Notes: generated by a model not told the origin, from the sequence alone. DNA of 64,000 nucleotides from Thiohalocapsa sp963698775 (GCA_963698775.1 CAVOSE010000041.1:1-64000), one strand, 5' to 3'; counted from the stretch's first letter, positions 16,699-25,843 are shown. Translations and numbers: made by a program.

Positions 16699-17520
16699 AT
16701 GATGCAAAGCGACTTCCACTCGTCCGTTATCGCCTGTTTCGAGGACTGCGACCCCACTCGCAAGGTCGAGCAAACAAGGGCCACGGTGGCGCGGTTTGTT
16801 GCTGGCGAGCTCTCGTTCGACCCCGGCCAGATGCGGGCGTTCAGCCCCGACCAGCCCGGTCGGCCGGCGCGACCTGAGCTGGTCGCGCCGCGTGACCTGC
16901 CTCGACGGGGCCTCAAAGACAGCATCGGGCGGGCGGCGCTGATCCATGCCGTCGCCCACATCGAGTTCAATGCCATCAACCTGGCCCTGGATGCGGTGCT
17001 GCGATTTCGCGGCATGCCTGCGGACTATTACGCCGACTGGCTGCGCGTCGCCGACGAAGAGGCGTATCACTTTAGTCTGATGCGCGAGCGCCTGCGGGCA
17101 CTGGGGCATGACTACGGCGACTTTCCCGCCCACGACGGCCTGTGGGAGATGGCGCGGCAGACCGCCGGCGACCTGCTGGAACGCATGGCCCTGGTGCCGC
17201 GGGTGTTGGAGGCGCGTGGCCTAGACGTGACGCCGGGCATGATCGAGCGCCTTCGCGCGGTCGGTGACGACGACACCGCCGAGCGTCTCGGTATCATCTT
17301 GCGCGACGAGGTCGGCCATGTGGCCATCGGCAGTCGTTGGTTCCGTTGGCTTTGCGCGCAGCGCGGGCTGGACCCGCACGCGACCTACCTGCGCCTAATC
17401 AGCGAACATTTCGTCGGCCAGATACGTTGCCCGCTGAATCTGTCGGACCGCCGGCGCGCCGGCTTTGATCAAGCCGAACTCGACGGCCTCATGGCCCTCT
17501 GTGGTGGGACTGGGCCGTAA
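16699..17520 (+). CDS. DUF455 ferritin-like protein
   Basis: A 273-residue protein with the DUF455 (COG2833) signature, a diiron ferritin-like four-helix bundle related to the tRNA hydroxylase MiaE. Metal-binding helices are visible as AVAHIEFNAINLALD, ADEEAYHFSLMRERL and RDEVGHVAIGSRWF, with the paired E and ExxH residues expected. Reaction unknown. The start could be either of two tandem ATGs (16699 or 16702). It converges on lpxH downstream. The N-terminal ~60 residues (DPTRKVEQTRATVARF) are also typical of the family. Confidence 0.88.
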   Translation: MMQSDFHSSVIACFEDCDPTRKVEQTRATVARFVAGELSFDPGQMRAFSPDQPGRPARPELVAPRDLPRRGLKDSIGRAALIHAVAHIEFNAINLALDAVLRFRGMPADYYADWLRVADEEAYHFSLMRERLRALGHDYGDFPAHDGLWEMARQTAGDLLERMALVPRVLEARGLDVTPGMIERLRAVGDDDTAERLGIILRDEVGHVAIGSRWFRWLCAQRGLDPHATYLRLISEHFVGQIRCPLNLSDRRRAGFDQAELDGLMALCGGTGP

Positions 17521-17532
17521 GCCGGGGGCCGG

Positions 17533-18423
17533 CTATTCGATGCGTTCGCGGTGCCAGCCGTCGTCGTCATGGACCAACACCTCGCCGCGGTCTTGATGCC
17601 ACTCGGCCAGTACGTGGCGCGTTGCTGATTGGTCGCCGAGCCGCAGGTCGTGGTCCGCGGCGCGATGGGTATGGCCGTGCACCAAGCGCCGCACGCCCGC
17701 GCGCTGCATGCGCCGGGCCACCTCGTCCGGGTTCACGTCCATGATGTGTTGGGTCTTGGCTTCGTTGGCGACGCTGCTCTTTTGGCGGTAATCGGCGGCG
17801 ATGCGTCGACGCTTGGCCAGTGATTTCCACAAGAACAGTCGCTGTACGAGGGGATTGCGAACCTTGCGCCGGAAACGCTGATAGGCGATGTCGTCGGTGC
17901 ACAGCAGATCGCCGTGCATCAGCAGCACCGGTTCGCCGCCCAGTTCGATACGGGTTGGGTCGCGCAGCAGGGCGCAGCCGGCGGAGCGGGCGAAGCGGCG
18001 ACCGATGAGGAAGTCGCGGTTGCCGTGCAGCAGCGCGCAGTGGGTGCCGGCGTCGCCGAGCGCCCGAAGCGCGTCGATCACGGCGCGGTGGGTCGGCGTG
18101 TCGTCGTCGTCGCCGATCCAGGAGTCGAACAGATCGCCGAGGATGAATAGCCGCGCCGCATCACGGGCACGGCCGTTGAGAAAGGCGACGAACAGCTCGA
18201 TCGTTTCCGGCCGCTCCGGCGCCAAGTGCAGGTCGGAAATGAACAGGCTCGCCGTTCGACCGAGCTGACCGCGCTCATCGCCGGTGGCCGGGGAGTGAGC
18301 TTGCGGCCGACCGGCGCTACTGTGGTCTTCCTGCATGGACATGCTGTCGATGTCCATCGGGCTTGGTCGCGTGGTGCCCGGCCGCGTGGCGGAATCCGGC
18401 GCGCCCGGATCGATCGATGCCAT
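17533..18423 (-). CDS. lpxH: UDP-2,3-diacylglucosamine diphosphatase LpxH
   Basis: A calcineurin-like phosphoesterase that splits UDP-2,3-diacylglucosamine to lipid X in lipid A synthesis at the inner membrane. Metal-binding motifs appear in order: FISDLHL, GDLFDSW, GNRDFLIG, MHGDLLCTDD and HGHTHRA. The recognised domain starts about 56 residues into the frame. The Ser/Pro/Ala-rich head before it is unusual and probably not all translated; internal ATGs (for example 18357) would shorten it to family length of about 240-270. It lies 25 bp after ppiB on the same strand, so the two are likely co-transcribed. Confidence 0.92.
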   Translation of the reverse strand: MASIDPGAPDSATRPGTTRPSPMDIDSMSMQEDHSSAGRPQAHSPATGDERGQLGRTASLFISDLHLAPERPETIELFVAFLNGRARDAARLFILGDLFDSWIGDDDDTPTHRAVIDALRALGDAGTHCALLHGNRDFLIGRRFARSAGCALLRDPTRIELGGEPVLLMHGDLLCTDDIAYQRFRRKVRNPLVQRLFLWKSLAKRRRIAADYRQKSSVANEAKTQHIMDVNPDEVARRMQRAGVRRLVHGHTHRAADHDLRLGDQSATRHVLAEWHQDRGEVLVHDDDGWHRERIE

Positions 18424-18448
18424 CAGGCGACCAGGCCCGATGATCAGA

Positions 18449-18937
18449 TCAGGCGATGACCTCGGCCTTCTCGATCACGACATCCTCAACAGGCACATCC
18501 TGGTGGCCATGCCGGCTGCCGGTCTTGACGTCCTTGATGGCGTTCACCACGTCCATGCCGTCTGTGACCCTCCCGAACACGCAGTAGCCCCAGCCGTCTT
18601 GGCCTGGGTAGTCGAGAAAGCCGTTGTCGGAGACGTTGATGAAGAACTGCGAAGAGGCCGAATGCGGGTCCATCGTACGGGCCATCGCGATGGAGCCGGC
18701 TACGTTCTTGAGGCCATTCTTGGCCTCGTTCTCAATGTTCGCGCGGGTTGGCTTCTGCACGAAGTCGGTGTTCATGCCCCCGCCCTGAATCATGAAACCG
18801 CTGATGACGCGGTGGAACAGCGTGCTGTCATAGTGGCCCTCGCGCACATATTGCTCGAAGTTGGCGCTGCTGATCGGCGCCTTTTCGTGGTCCAGCTCGA
18901 TCATGATGTCGCCGTGGTTGGTTGTGAGTTTGATCAT
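18449..18937 (-). CDS. ppiB: Peptidyl-prolyl cis-trans isomerase B (cyclophilin)
   Basis: A 162-residue cytoplasmic cyclophilin. Typical motifs are TLFHRVISGFMIQGGG, GSIAMARTMDPHSASSQFFINV and YCVFGRVTDGMDVV, including the catalytic Arg (FHRV) and the QFFI core. The ATG at 18937 is preceded by AGGAG at 7 bp, which rules out the longer upstream frame to 19198. It catalyses proline isomerisation in protein folding. Followed by lpxH, an arrangement common in gammaproteobacteria where ppiB, cysS and lpxH cluster; cysS is divergent here. Confidence 0.95.
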   Translation of the reverse strand: MIKLTTNHGDIMIELDHEKAPISSANFEQYVREGHYDSTLFHRVISGFMIQGGGMNTDFVQKPTRANIENEAKNGLKNVAGSIAMARTMDPHSASSQFFINVSDNGFLDYPGQDGWGYCVFGRVTDGMDVVNAIKDVKTGSRHGHQDVPVEDVVIEKAEVIA

Positions 18938-19235
18938 TTTATGCTCCTGGTCGAAATTTGTGGGTCGATGTGAGTTTTCGGGTTTATCTTGGAGATGGGG
19001 ATCGATCTCGGTACGCATGGACTGCGTTGGGCACAAACGCCATCGCGGGAACAGCGAGTCCCGTTGCCCGGACACTCGCAATGATGGCGTTGCCAAGGGC
19101 TCTATCCCCTCCATGCTAAGGCTTTCGTGCCCGTCGCGACAGTCCGTTGGTGTCATCCGGTTTGTGCAACACCGCCACTTTGCTAACATCGCGGCCACTT
19201 AGCGCCGTATTTTCAGCAGTGTCCGCAGCCCCGTC

Positions 19236-20624
19236 ATGCTCCAAATCTACAATACCCTGACTCGCCGCAAGGCAACCTTCACGCCGATCGAGCCTGGCAA
19301 GGTGCGCATGTACGTCTGCGGCATGACCGTCTACGACCTGTGCCATCTCGGTCACGCGCGGGTGCTCGCGGTGTTCGACGTGGTCTACCGTTACTTGCGG
19401 CGGGCAGGGTACGACGTGACCTACATCCGCAACATCACCGACATCGACGACAAGATCATCCGCCGTGCGGACGAGAACGGCGAATCTATCGATGCCCTGA
19501 CCGGTCGCTTCATCGCGGCCATGCACGAGGACGCCGCGGCGCTCGGTATGCTGCCGCCGGACGATGAGCCGCGCGCGACCGCGCACATCCCCGAGATCGT
19601 GGCCATGGTCGGGCGCCTGATCGACAACGGCCATGCCTATGTCGCCGACAATGGCGACGTCTACTACGCGGTGGCCAGTTTTCCGGGCTACGGTCAGCTC
19701 TCCGGCAAGGACCCGCAGGATCTGCGCTCGGGTGCCCGCGTCGAGGTGGGCGAAGCCAAGCGCGACCCGCTCGACTTCGCGCTCTGGAAGGCCGCGAAGC
19801 CCGGTGAGCCGGCCTGGGAGTCGCCCTGGGGGGCGGGGCGTCCTGGTTGGCATATCGAGTGCTCGGCCATGTCCACCTGCTGCCTCGGCAATCACTTCGA
19901 CATCCATGGCGGCGGCGCCGATCTGCAGTTTCCGCATCACGAAAACGAGATCGCGCAATCCGAGGGCGCGACCGGCGAGCCCTTTGTCAATGTGTGGATG
20001 CACAACGGCTTCGTGCGCGTAAACGAAGAGAAGATGTCCAAGTCGTTGGGCAACTTCTTCACCGTGCGCGAGATCCTCGCTCGCTACCAACCCGAGGAGG
20101 TCCGCTACTTCATCCTCACCAGCCATTATCGCAGCCCACTCAACTACGACGACGAGCACCTCGACAACGCCCGCGCCGCGCTGACCCGGCTCTACACGGC
20201 GCTGCGCGGCCTGCCTGCCGCGGTAGCGGGGGAGGCTGGTCGGGCCTATCGCGAGCGCTTCGACGCCGCCATGGACGATGACTTCAACACCCCCGTGGCG
20301 CTCGCGGTCCTGTTTGATCTGGCCCGCGAGATCAACCGGCTGCGTGTCGACGACGAACCCGCCGCCGCGGCCTTGGGCACGGAGTTGCGGGAGCTGGGCG
20401 GCGTGCTCGGTTTGCTCACTCAGGATGCGGATGACTATCTGCGTGGCGGTGGTGCCGGTGCCGCAGGCCCCTCCGATGCCGATATCGAGGCCTTGATCCA
20501 GCGCCGCGCCGATGCCCGCAAGGCACGCGACTTCGCCGGCGCCGATCGTATCCGTGACGAGCTGCAGGCCGCCGGCATCGTGCTTGAAGACGGCGCCGGC
20601 GTCACTACCTGGCGGCGCGCCTGA
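19236..20624 (+). CDS. cysS: Cysteinyl-tRNA synthetase
   Basis: A 462-residue class I synthetase charging tRNA-Cys. Motifs are CGMTVYDLCHLGHAR near residues 28-42 (the HIGH equivalent is HLGH, and the Cys is a zinc ligand), the zinc-binding segment HIECSAM and the KMSKS loop EEKMSKSLGN near residue 268. Normal length. Divergent from ppiB with about 300 bp between; that gap shows no gene, only the divergent promoter region. It is followed by tandem and palindromic repeats rather than an obvious terminator. Confidence 0.97.
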   Translation: MLQIYNTLTRRKATFTPIEPGKVRMYVCGMTVYDLCHLGHARVLAVFDVVYRYLRRAGYDVTYIRNITDIDDKIIRRADENGESIDALTGRFIAAMHEDAAALGMLPPDDEPRATAHIPEIVAMVGRLIDNGHAYVADNGDVYYAVASFPGYGQLSGKDPQDLRSGARVEVGEAKRDPLDFALWKAAKPGEPAWESPWGAGRPGWHIECSAMSTCCLGNHFDIHGGGADLQFPHHENEIAQSEGATGEPFVNVWMHNGFVRVNEEKMSKSLGNFFTVREILARYQPEEVRYFILTSHYRSPLNYDDEHLDNARAALTRLYTALRGLPAAVAGEAGRAYRERFDAAMDDDFNTPVALAVLFDLAREINRLRVDDEPAAAALGTELRELGGVLGLLTQDADDYLRGGGAGAAGPSDADIEALIQRRADARKARDFAGADRIRDELQAAGIVLEDGAGVTTWRRA

Positions 20625-20635
20625 GGCCGGCCGGA

Positions 20636-20671
20636 AGCCCGCCTGGCAGCCCGCCTGGGAGCCCGGCTGGG
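20636..20671. repeat. 12-bp tandem repeat, three copies, after cysS
   Basis: Three near-identical units of AGCCCGCCTGGS occupy 20636-20647, 20648-20659 and 20660-20671, starting 11 bp after the cysS stop. The run encodes nothing on the plus strand. It may be a small slipped-strand microsatellite. Confidence 0.7.
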
Positions 20672-20763
20672 AGCGCCAGTTTTCCAACCGGCGCGCGCCA
20701 GTCGTGAATGGCCTGGAGGATCAGCCCAGTGCTTCGCTGAAAACTGCCGAGACCAGCCGCGGT

Positions 20764-20829
20764 TGTGGGAGCGATTTGCAATCGCGACGGCCGCGACGGG
20801 GATTGTCGCGACTGCAAGTCGCTCCCACA
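20764..20829. repeat. REP-like inverted repeat between cysS and folD
   Basis: Left arm 20764-20787 (TGTGGGAGCGATTTGCAATC...) and right arm 20806-20829 are reverse complements at 22 of 24 positions around an 18 bp loop. The same sequence type recurs beyond folD at 21823-21900. Its core GGGAGCGAcTTGCAgTCGCGA is a familiar intergenic repeat form in gammaproteobacteria. Lying between converging cysS and folD, it may also act as a bidirectional terminator or messenger stabiliser. Confidence 0.75.
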
Positions 20830-20870
20830 GCGCCGATGGTCACGCCAACGGTCGCGGAACTTCCGCCGCA

Positions 20871-21728
20871 TCAGCCCCCGGCGTGTAACTCAGCTGCCTG
20901 CAACGTATTCTCCAACAGGCTGGCAATGGTCATCGGCCCGACGCCGCCGGGCACCGGCGTGATCCAGCCGGCGCGTTCGCTGGCCGCGGCGAAGTCCACA
21001 TCGCCGCACAGCTTGCCCTGTTCGTCACGATTCATGCCCACGTCGATGACCAGCGCACCCGACTTGATCCAGTCGCCGGGGACGTAACGGGCACGGCCGA
21101 TGGCCACCACCAGCACGTCCGCGGCGCGCGCCTTGTCGGCCAGGTTCTTGGTCCGGCTGTGGCAAACCGTGATGGTGCAGCGTGCCGCCAGCAGCTCCAG
21201 CGCCATCGGCCGGCCGACGATGTTCGACTGGCCGATCACCACCGCGTCCAGGCCCTGCAGCGATTGACCGGTACGCTCCAGCAGCGTCATCACGCCCTTC
21301 GGCGTGCAGGGGCGCAACACCGGCATGCGCAGCGACAGGCGGCCGACGTTGTACGGGTGAAAGCCGTCTACGTCCTTGGTGGGCAGTATGCGTTCGATCA
21401 CCGCCTCATCGTCGATTTGTGTCGGCAGCGGCAATTGCACCAGGATGCCGTCGATGGCCGAATCCGCGTTCAGTCGGTCCACCAGCGCCAGCAGTTCGCC
21501 TTGGGAGATCGTCGCCGGCAGTTCGTGCAGCTCCGAGTGGAAGCCGACCTCCGCGCAGGCCTTACGCTTGTTGCGCACATAGACCTGAGAGGCCGGATTC
21601 TCTCCCACCAGCACCACCGCCAGACCGGGCGCGCGTTGCCCGGCAGCCAGGCGCGCATCGACCTGCGCCTTCACCTGTGCGCGGACATCCGCCGCGATCG
21701 CCTTGCCGTCCAGGATTTGCGCACCCAT
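20871..21728 (-). CDS. folD: Bifunctional methylenetetrahydrofolate dehydrogenase/cyclohydrolase
   Basis: A 285-residue FolD, which interconverts 5,10-methylene-THF, methenyl-THF and 10-formyl-THF using NADP. Signature motifs are VGENPASQVYVRNKRKAC (with the catalytic Lys), GILVQLPLP, DVDGFHP, VVIGQSNIVGRPMA and ITPVPGGVGPMTIA. Normal length; start at 21728 has a GGGGGTG upstream. It stands alone, flanked on both sides by copies of a palindromic repeat. Confidence 0.96.
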   Translation of the reverse strand: MGAQILDGKAIAADVRAQVKAQVDARLAAGQRAPGLAVVLVGENPASQVYVRNKRKACAEVGFHSELHELPATISQGELLALVDRLNADSAIDGILVQLPLPTQIDDEAVIERILPTKDVDGFHPYNVGRLSLRMPVLRPCTPKGVMTLLERTGQSLQGLDAVVIGQSNIVGRPMALELLAARCTITVCHSRTKNLADKARAADVLVVAIGRARYVPGDWIKSGALVIDVGMNRDEQGKLCGDVDFAAASERAGWITPVPGGVGPMTIASLLENTLQAAELHAGG

Positions 21729-21822
21729 ACCAACACCCCCGAGTCATCGCCGTAGAAGGATCCAGAAAGGCCAGGCATGTTACCCGCGGTGGCGGTCGTT
21801 GCAAATTGCTCCCGCAACTGTT

Positions 21823-21900
21823 GGGTGAGCGGATTGCAGCCGCGACTGTGTCGCGTCGACATCGGCTGTCGTTGCCGTCGCGATTGCAAGTCGCTCCCAC
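21823..21900. repeat. Degenerate second copy of the REP-like inverted repeat
   Basis: A left arm GGGTGAGCGGATTGCAGCCG at 21823-21842 continues to 21846, and a well-conserved right arm TCGCGATTGCAAGTCGCTCC at 21878-21897 continues to 21900. They mirror the element at 20764-20829. A further loose relative (GCAAATTGCTCCCGCAA) lies just upstream. The intergenic stretch 21729-22047 otherwise holds only the tRNA promoter. Confidence 0.65.
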
Positions 21901-21939
21901 CGGCCTTGTCAGGCCCGGTCGGTGTCGCGAATCTTCGCA

Positions 21940-21968
21940 TTGACGCAGCCCGCGAGCGGTTGTACTAT
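21940..21968 (+). promoter_or_regulatory. Sigma-70 promoter of the tRNA cluster
   Basis: TTGACG (21940-21945) and TACTAT (21963-21968) are separated by exactly 17 bp and followed by a GC-rich TCGCCG stretch. A GC-rich discriminator is typical of stable RNA promoters under stringent control. It lies about 80 bp before tRNA-Pro. Confidence 0.8.
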
Positions 21969-22047
21969 TCGCCGTCTTCAGTTTTTGGCCTTTGTGCTGA
22001 CCGCGGCAGCAAGCAATTGAACGCCGCAAGTTCGCATGAGCCAGAAA

Positions 22048-22124
22048 CGGGGTATAGCGCAGTCTGGTAGCGCGCCTGCTTTGGGAGCAGGATGTCGGGG
22101 GTTCGAATCCCTCTACCCCGACCA
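22048..22124 (+). tRNA. tRNA-Pro (anticodon TGG)
   Basis: A 77 nt cloverleaf: acceptor CGGGGTA pairs with TACCCCG, the anticodon loop CTTTGGGA shows TGG, the T-arm is GGTTCGAATCC and CCA is encoded. First of four tRNAs read in one direction. Confidence 0.97.
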
Positions 22125-22225
22125 ATGGCGAAGACCGGGCTCCAGCAGCAGCTGCTTTGCACATGCGCCGAGTTGCCGCCTCGATTTGGTGCCGCGTTTG
22201 AAAGCACTAAGCGGCCGACCTAAGA

Positions 22226-22302
<77 letters not shown>

Positions 22303-22388
22303 TGCAAGGCGGGCAAGACAGCCGGCATCGGTTGCCCTAAATGGCGACCACGCGAATCGGCGCAAACGAGCGCATCGCAAGTTTCGAC

Positions 22389-22465
22389 GGTGGACGTAGC
22401 TCAGTTGGTAGAGCGCAGGTTTGTGGCACCTGTGGTCGTGGGTTCGATCCCCATCGTCCACCCCA
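22389..22465 (+). tRNA. tRNA-His (anticodon GTG)
   Basis: Acceptor GGTGGAC pairs with GTCCACC, including the extra G at -1 (22389) that is the identity element for histidyl-tRNA synthetase. The anticodon loop TTGTGGC shows GTG, the T-arm is GGTTCGATCC and CCA is encoded. Confidence 0.97.
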
Positions 22466-22525
22466 AAGCCAAGCAACAGCGAGTCGACGGCAGTAGCCCG
22501 GCAGCGTTGTAAGCCACAGTCAGAC

Positions 22526-22601
22526 GGGCCGTTAGCTCAGCTGGTAGAGCAGGGGACTCTTAATCCCTTGGTCGAAGGTTCGAATCCTTCACGGCCCACC
22601 A
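22526..22601 (+). tRNA. tRNA-Lys (anticodon CTT)
   Basis: A 76 nt cloverleaf: acceptor GGGCCGT pairs with ACGGCCC, the anticodon loop CTCTTAA shows CTT, the T-arm is GGTTCGAATCC and CCA is encoded. Last tRNA of the cluster. Confidence 0.97.
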
Positions 22602-22631
22602 ACTCCTAACCAATCGATTACGCATGATTTT

Positions 22632-22671
22632 CGCCTCGATTGCAGCAATGCAGTCGGGGCGTTATTGTGTT
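22632..22671 (+). terminator. Terminator of the tRNA cluster
   Basis: CGCCTCGATTGC (22632-22643) and GCAGTCGGGGCG (22650-22661) pair over all 12 positions, with three G-T pairs, around a 6 nt loop. A T-rich TTATTGTGTT follows. Confidence 0.8.
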
Positions 22672-22791
22672 GGCGCTACCGCCTGTGCCTGCCCACATCA
22701 GCAGGCGCTTGGGGGCTGACACTGGGTGTTCTTGGCTGCATTCATGCGTCGTAAGCTTGATGCAGGCCAGTTGATGCCCGGCGCGGCTCGG

Positions 22792-23682
22792 CTAGGCCCT
22801 AATCCCTTCAGTCTCGTCTTCGAGGCCCACACGTTCGTACTCGGCGATCACCTGCGCGCCGAATAGCAGGATCATGCCGGCGACCTCCAGGCTGAGCAGG
22901 GCGACGATCGCGGTCCCGAGCGAACCGTAGACGACGCTCACCACTGAGAGGGTGGAAAAATACCAGACCAGCAGGTGGCGCATACCCTCCCACAAGATAC
23001 CGGCGGTGATGCCCCCAACCAGCGCGTGGCGCAGGGACAAATTGCCCACCGGCATGACCAGGTAAAACGACGTCAGGATCAGGATTTGGCCGAACAAGCC
23101 CAACAGATAGAGGAGCACACCGGACACCCCTTGAAGCGACCAGGACTTGCCGAACAGCGCGATCTGAGTGTCACCAATGGCGTGAAATGCCCCGGAGACG
23201 AGTGTGATCAGCAAAAAGCCGATACCCAGGGCAAGGATGTAGACGTAGGGTAGGATCGCCGAAATCATGAAGTGACGACGACTGATGGCGACACGGTGAA
23301 AGAAGATGAACGACATAGCGTTTTCCAGCACGGTGAAGGCCATGGAGCTGAAAAACAGTAATACCGCGATCAGCAGCCAGCTCGCTAAGCCGCGATGCTC
23401 TAAGAACTGCGTGATCTGAGCGACGACTACGTCGGCCTGTGTCGGGATCACTACCTCGATATGCTCTTGCAAGGTCTCGAGCAGCAGTTGCTGGTCGATC
23501 AGGTACGACAACGCCATGAGGATCAGCGTGATCAGCGGCACGATCGAGAGCAGCGCGTAGTAGGCGACCGCACCCGAGAGCAGGATTCCCTGGTTGGCTT
23601 TGAAGGCGCGGATTACGCGCCACAGAAAGCCGAACGGATGCTTGACGACTTGCTGGCGCGCGCGGCGGCGGTGATTTGGCAT
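22792..23682 (-). CDS. YihY/BrkB family inner-membrane protein
   Basis: A 296-residue protein with six predicted membrane helices. The family signature FKANQGILLSGAVAYYALLSIVPL near the N-terminus and the segment VVYGSLGTAIVALLSLEVAGMILLFGAQ near the end identify YihY/UPF0761. Once annotated as ribonuclease BN by mistake; its real role is unknown. Both ends are soluble and charged (basic head RRRARQQ, acidic tail EDETEG). It faces the tRNA cluster tail to tail, and reads toward it from the prlC side. Confidence 0.93.
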   Translation of the reverse strand: MPNHRRRARQQVVKHPFGFLWRVIRAFKANQGILLSGAVAYYALLSIVPLITLILMALSYLIDQQLLLETLQEHIEVVIPTQADVVVAQITQFLEHRGLASWLLIAVLLFFSSMAFTVLENAMSFIFFHRVAISRRHFMISAILPYVYILALGIGFLLITLVSGAFHAIGDTQIALFGKSWSLQGVSGVLLYLLGLFGQILILTSFYLVMPVGNLSLRHALVGGITAGILWEGMRHLLVWYFSTLSVVSVVYGSLGTAIVALLSLEVAGMILLFGAQVIAEYERVGLEDETEGIRA

Positions 23683-23734
23683 ACAGCGGCGACCAGCAGA
23701 TCAATGTCGCGAGCGGCCCGGCGTCTGGGCGGCC

Positions 23735-23763
23735 CGCCCGATGATCCATTGGGTCATCGGGCG
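23735..23763. terminator. Perfect hairpin between prlC and yihY-like gene
   Basis: GCCCGATGA (23736-23744) pairs with TCATCGGGC (23754-23762), extendable by one pair, around a 9 nt loop. It sits just after the prlC stop. There is no T-run on the minus strand, so termination is only a guess. Confidence 0.4.
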
Positions 23764-23800
23764 CTTGCCGCGTCCGCCAAGCCGCGGCGCGGGTCTATTT

Positions 23801-25843
23801 TCAGGCGGCAATGCCGGTATGCCGCAGCAGTGCGTCGACGGTTGGCTCGCGACCGCGGAAGGCGGTGTAGAGCTCCATGGCGTCGGCGGAGCCGCCCTTT
23901 TCCAGGATGTTTTCACGGAAGGCACGCCCCGAGGGCTCGTCGAAGATGCCGCGTTCCTCGAACAGCGAGAAGGCGTCGGCGGACAGGACCTCGGCCCACT
24001 TGTAGCTGTAGTAGCCGGCCGCGTAGCCGCCGGCGAAGATGTGCGAGAAGCCGTGCGCGAAGCGGTTGGATGGCGGCGGCTTGAGCACGGCGACCTGATC
24101 GCGGACCTGGTCGAGGATTTCGTAGACGCGCCCGCCACGGGCCGGGTCATATTCCATGTGCATGCGGAAGTCGAACAGCGCGAATTCGAGCTGACGCACC
24201 ATCTGCATGCCGGACTGGAAGTTCTTGGCCGCGGTCATGCGCTGGAACAGGTCTTCGGGGATGCGCTCGCCGGTCTCCCAGTGGGTGGCGAAAAGGTCCA
24301 GCGATTCGCGCTCCCAGCACCAGTTTTCCATGAACTGGCTGGGCAGTTCGACGGCATCCCAGGGCACGCCGTGGATGCCTGCCACCGGCGGGTAGTCGAC
24401 TTGGGTCAGCATGTGGTGCAGGCCGTGGCCGAACTCGTGGAATAGGGTCTCGACCTCGCGGTGGGTCAGCAGCGATGGATGACCGTCGACGGCGGGCGTG
24501 AAGTTGCAGACCAGGTGCGCGACCGGGTGTTGCTGGCGATGGGCCATGCGCATGCGGCTGATGGCGCCGTTCATCCAGGCGCCGCCCTGTTTGCGCTGCC
24601 GCGCGAACGGGTCGAGATAGAATTCGGCGCGGACCGTGCCGTCCTCGTCGAGCACACGATAAAAGCGGACGTCCGGGTGCCAGGTGTCGACGCCTCCGGG
24701 GCCCGTGTCGGCGCGCTCGATCTTGACGTCGAACAGCCGTTGCGCGACCGCGAACATGCCCTCGACAACGCCCTCGAACGGGAAGTAGGGCTTGAGTTCC
24801 TCGTCGCTGATGGCGTAGCGATGCTGGCGCAGCTTCTCGGACCAGTAGGCGAGGTCCCAGGGCTGGAGGTCGGCGGCACCGTGCTCGGACAGGGCAAAGG
24901 TCTTGAGTTCGTCCAGCTCGCCGCGCGCCTGGGCGACGGAGCGCTCCGCCAGGTCGTTGAGAAAGGTCATCACCTCATCGGTGCCGCGGGCCATCTTCGG
25001 CGCCAGCGACAGCTCGGCGTAACTCTTGAAACCCAGCAGCTGGGCCTGCTCGTGGCGTAGTGCCAGGATGCGCTCCATGGCCTCGGTGTTGTCCCATTGG
25101 CCGGCGCGGGGACCCTGATCGGAGGCACGGGTGGTGAATGCCTCGTACAGTTCGCGGCGTAGGTTGCGGTCTTCCGCGTAACGCATCACGGGTTCGAACG
25201 ACGGGAAGTCGAGCGTCAATACCCAGCCTTCCAGGTCGCGTTCCTTGGCGTGCTGGCGCGCCAAGGCCTTGGCCGCGGCGGGTAGGCCGGCGAGTTGGTC
25301 TTCGCTGTCGAGCCGCTTGTGCCACGCGTTGGTGGCATCGAGCACGTTTTCGGCGAACTTGCTGGTGAGTTGGCTCAGCTCTTGGTTGATTTCGCGAAAG
25401 CGCGCCTTCTGCTCCGCCGGTAGGTCGACGCCCGACAGGTGCAGGTCGCGCAGGGTGTTCTGCAGCATCTTGCGCTGGGCCGGGTGGAGACCTGTCTGTT
25501 GCGACACGCGCTCGTAGCCACGGTAGAGGTCCGGATTCTGGCTCACCTCGCTGGCATAATCGCTGAGCTTAGGCAGGCAGGCGTTATAGGCCGCGCGCAG
25601 CTCGTCGCTGTTCATGACCGAGTTGAGGTGGCTCACCGGCGCCCAGGCGCGGGAGAGCCGATCGTCTTCCTCCTCGAGCGGATCGACGAAGGTCTCCCAG
25701 GTCGCCTGTTCGGCGTTTGCCGCCAGTGCTGTCACCAGCTTGCGACCATCCGCCAGCAATTGGTCGATGGCGGGCTCGACCTGCTCGGGGCGGATGCGGC
25801 TAAACGACGGCAGCGGGGAATTTTCTAACAGCGGATTGTCCAT
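23801..25843 (-). CDS. prlC: Oligopeptidase A
   Basis: A 680-residue M3 family zinc metallopeptidase. The active-site HEFGH lies near residue 469 in VETLFHEFGHGLHHML, with the third zinc ligand downstream in the SQFMENWCWE segment. The N-terminus MDNPLLENSPLPSFSRIRPEQVEPAI is typical. It degrades signal peptides and other short peptides in the cytoplasm. Normal length. It starts 115 bp from the CNP1-like gene and is transcribed toward yihY. Confidence 0.95.
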   Translation of the reverse strand: MDNPLLENSPLPSFSRIRPEQVEPAIDQLLADGRKLVTALAANAEQATWETFVDPLEEEDDRLSRAWAPVSHLNSVMNSDELRAAYNACLPKLSDYASEVSQNPDLYRGYERVSQQTGLHPAQRKMLQNTLRDLHLSGVDLPAEQKARFREINQELSQLTSKFAENVLDATNAWHKRLDSEDQLAGLPAAAKALARQHAKERDLEGWVLTLDFPSFEPVMRYAEDRNLRRELYEAFTTRASDQGPRAGQWDNTEAMERILALRHEQAQLLGFKSYAELSLAPKMARGTDEVMTFLNDLAERSVAQARGELDELKTFALSEHGAADLQPWDLAYWSEKLRQHRYAISDEELKPYFPFEGVVEGMFAVAQRLFDVKIERADTGPGGVDTWHPDVRFYRVLDEDGTVRAEFYLDPFARQRKQGGAWMNGAISRMRMAHRQQHPVAHLVCNFTPAVDGHPSLLTHREVETLFHEFGHGLHHMLTQVDYPPVAGIHGVPWDAVELPSQFMENWCWERESLDLFATHWETGERIPEDLFQRMTAAKNFQSGMQMVRQLEFALFDFRMHMEYDPARGGRVYEILDQVRDQVAVLKPPPSNRFAHGFSHIFAGGYAAGYYSYKWAEVLSADAFSLFEERGIFDEPSGRAFRENILEKGGSADAMELYTAFRGREPTVDALLRHTGIAA

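Noticed and set aside
18938..19198. Longer PpiB with an N-terminal leader
   Set aside because: The ATG at 18937 has AGGAG at good spacing and matches the cyclophilin start; the upstream part is Cys/Arg-rich noise.
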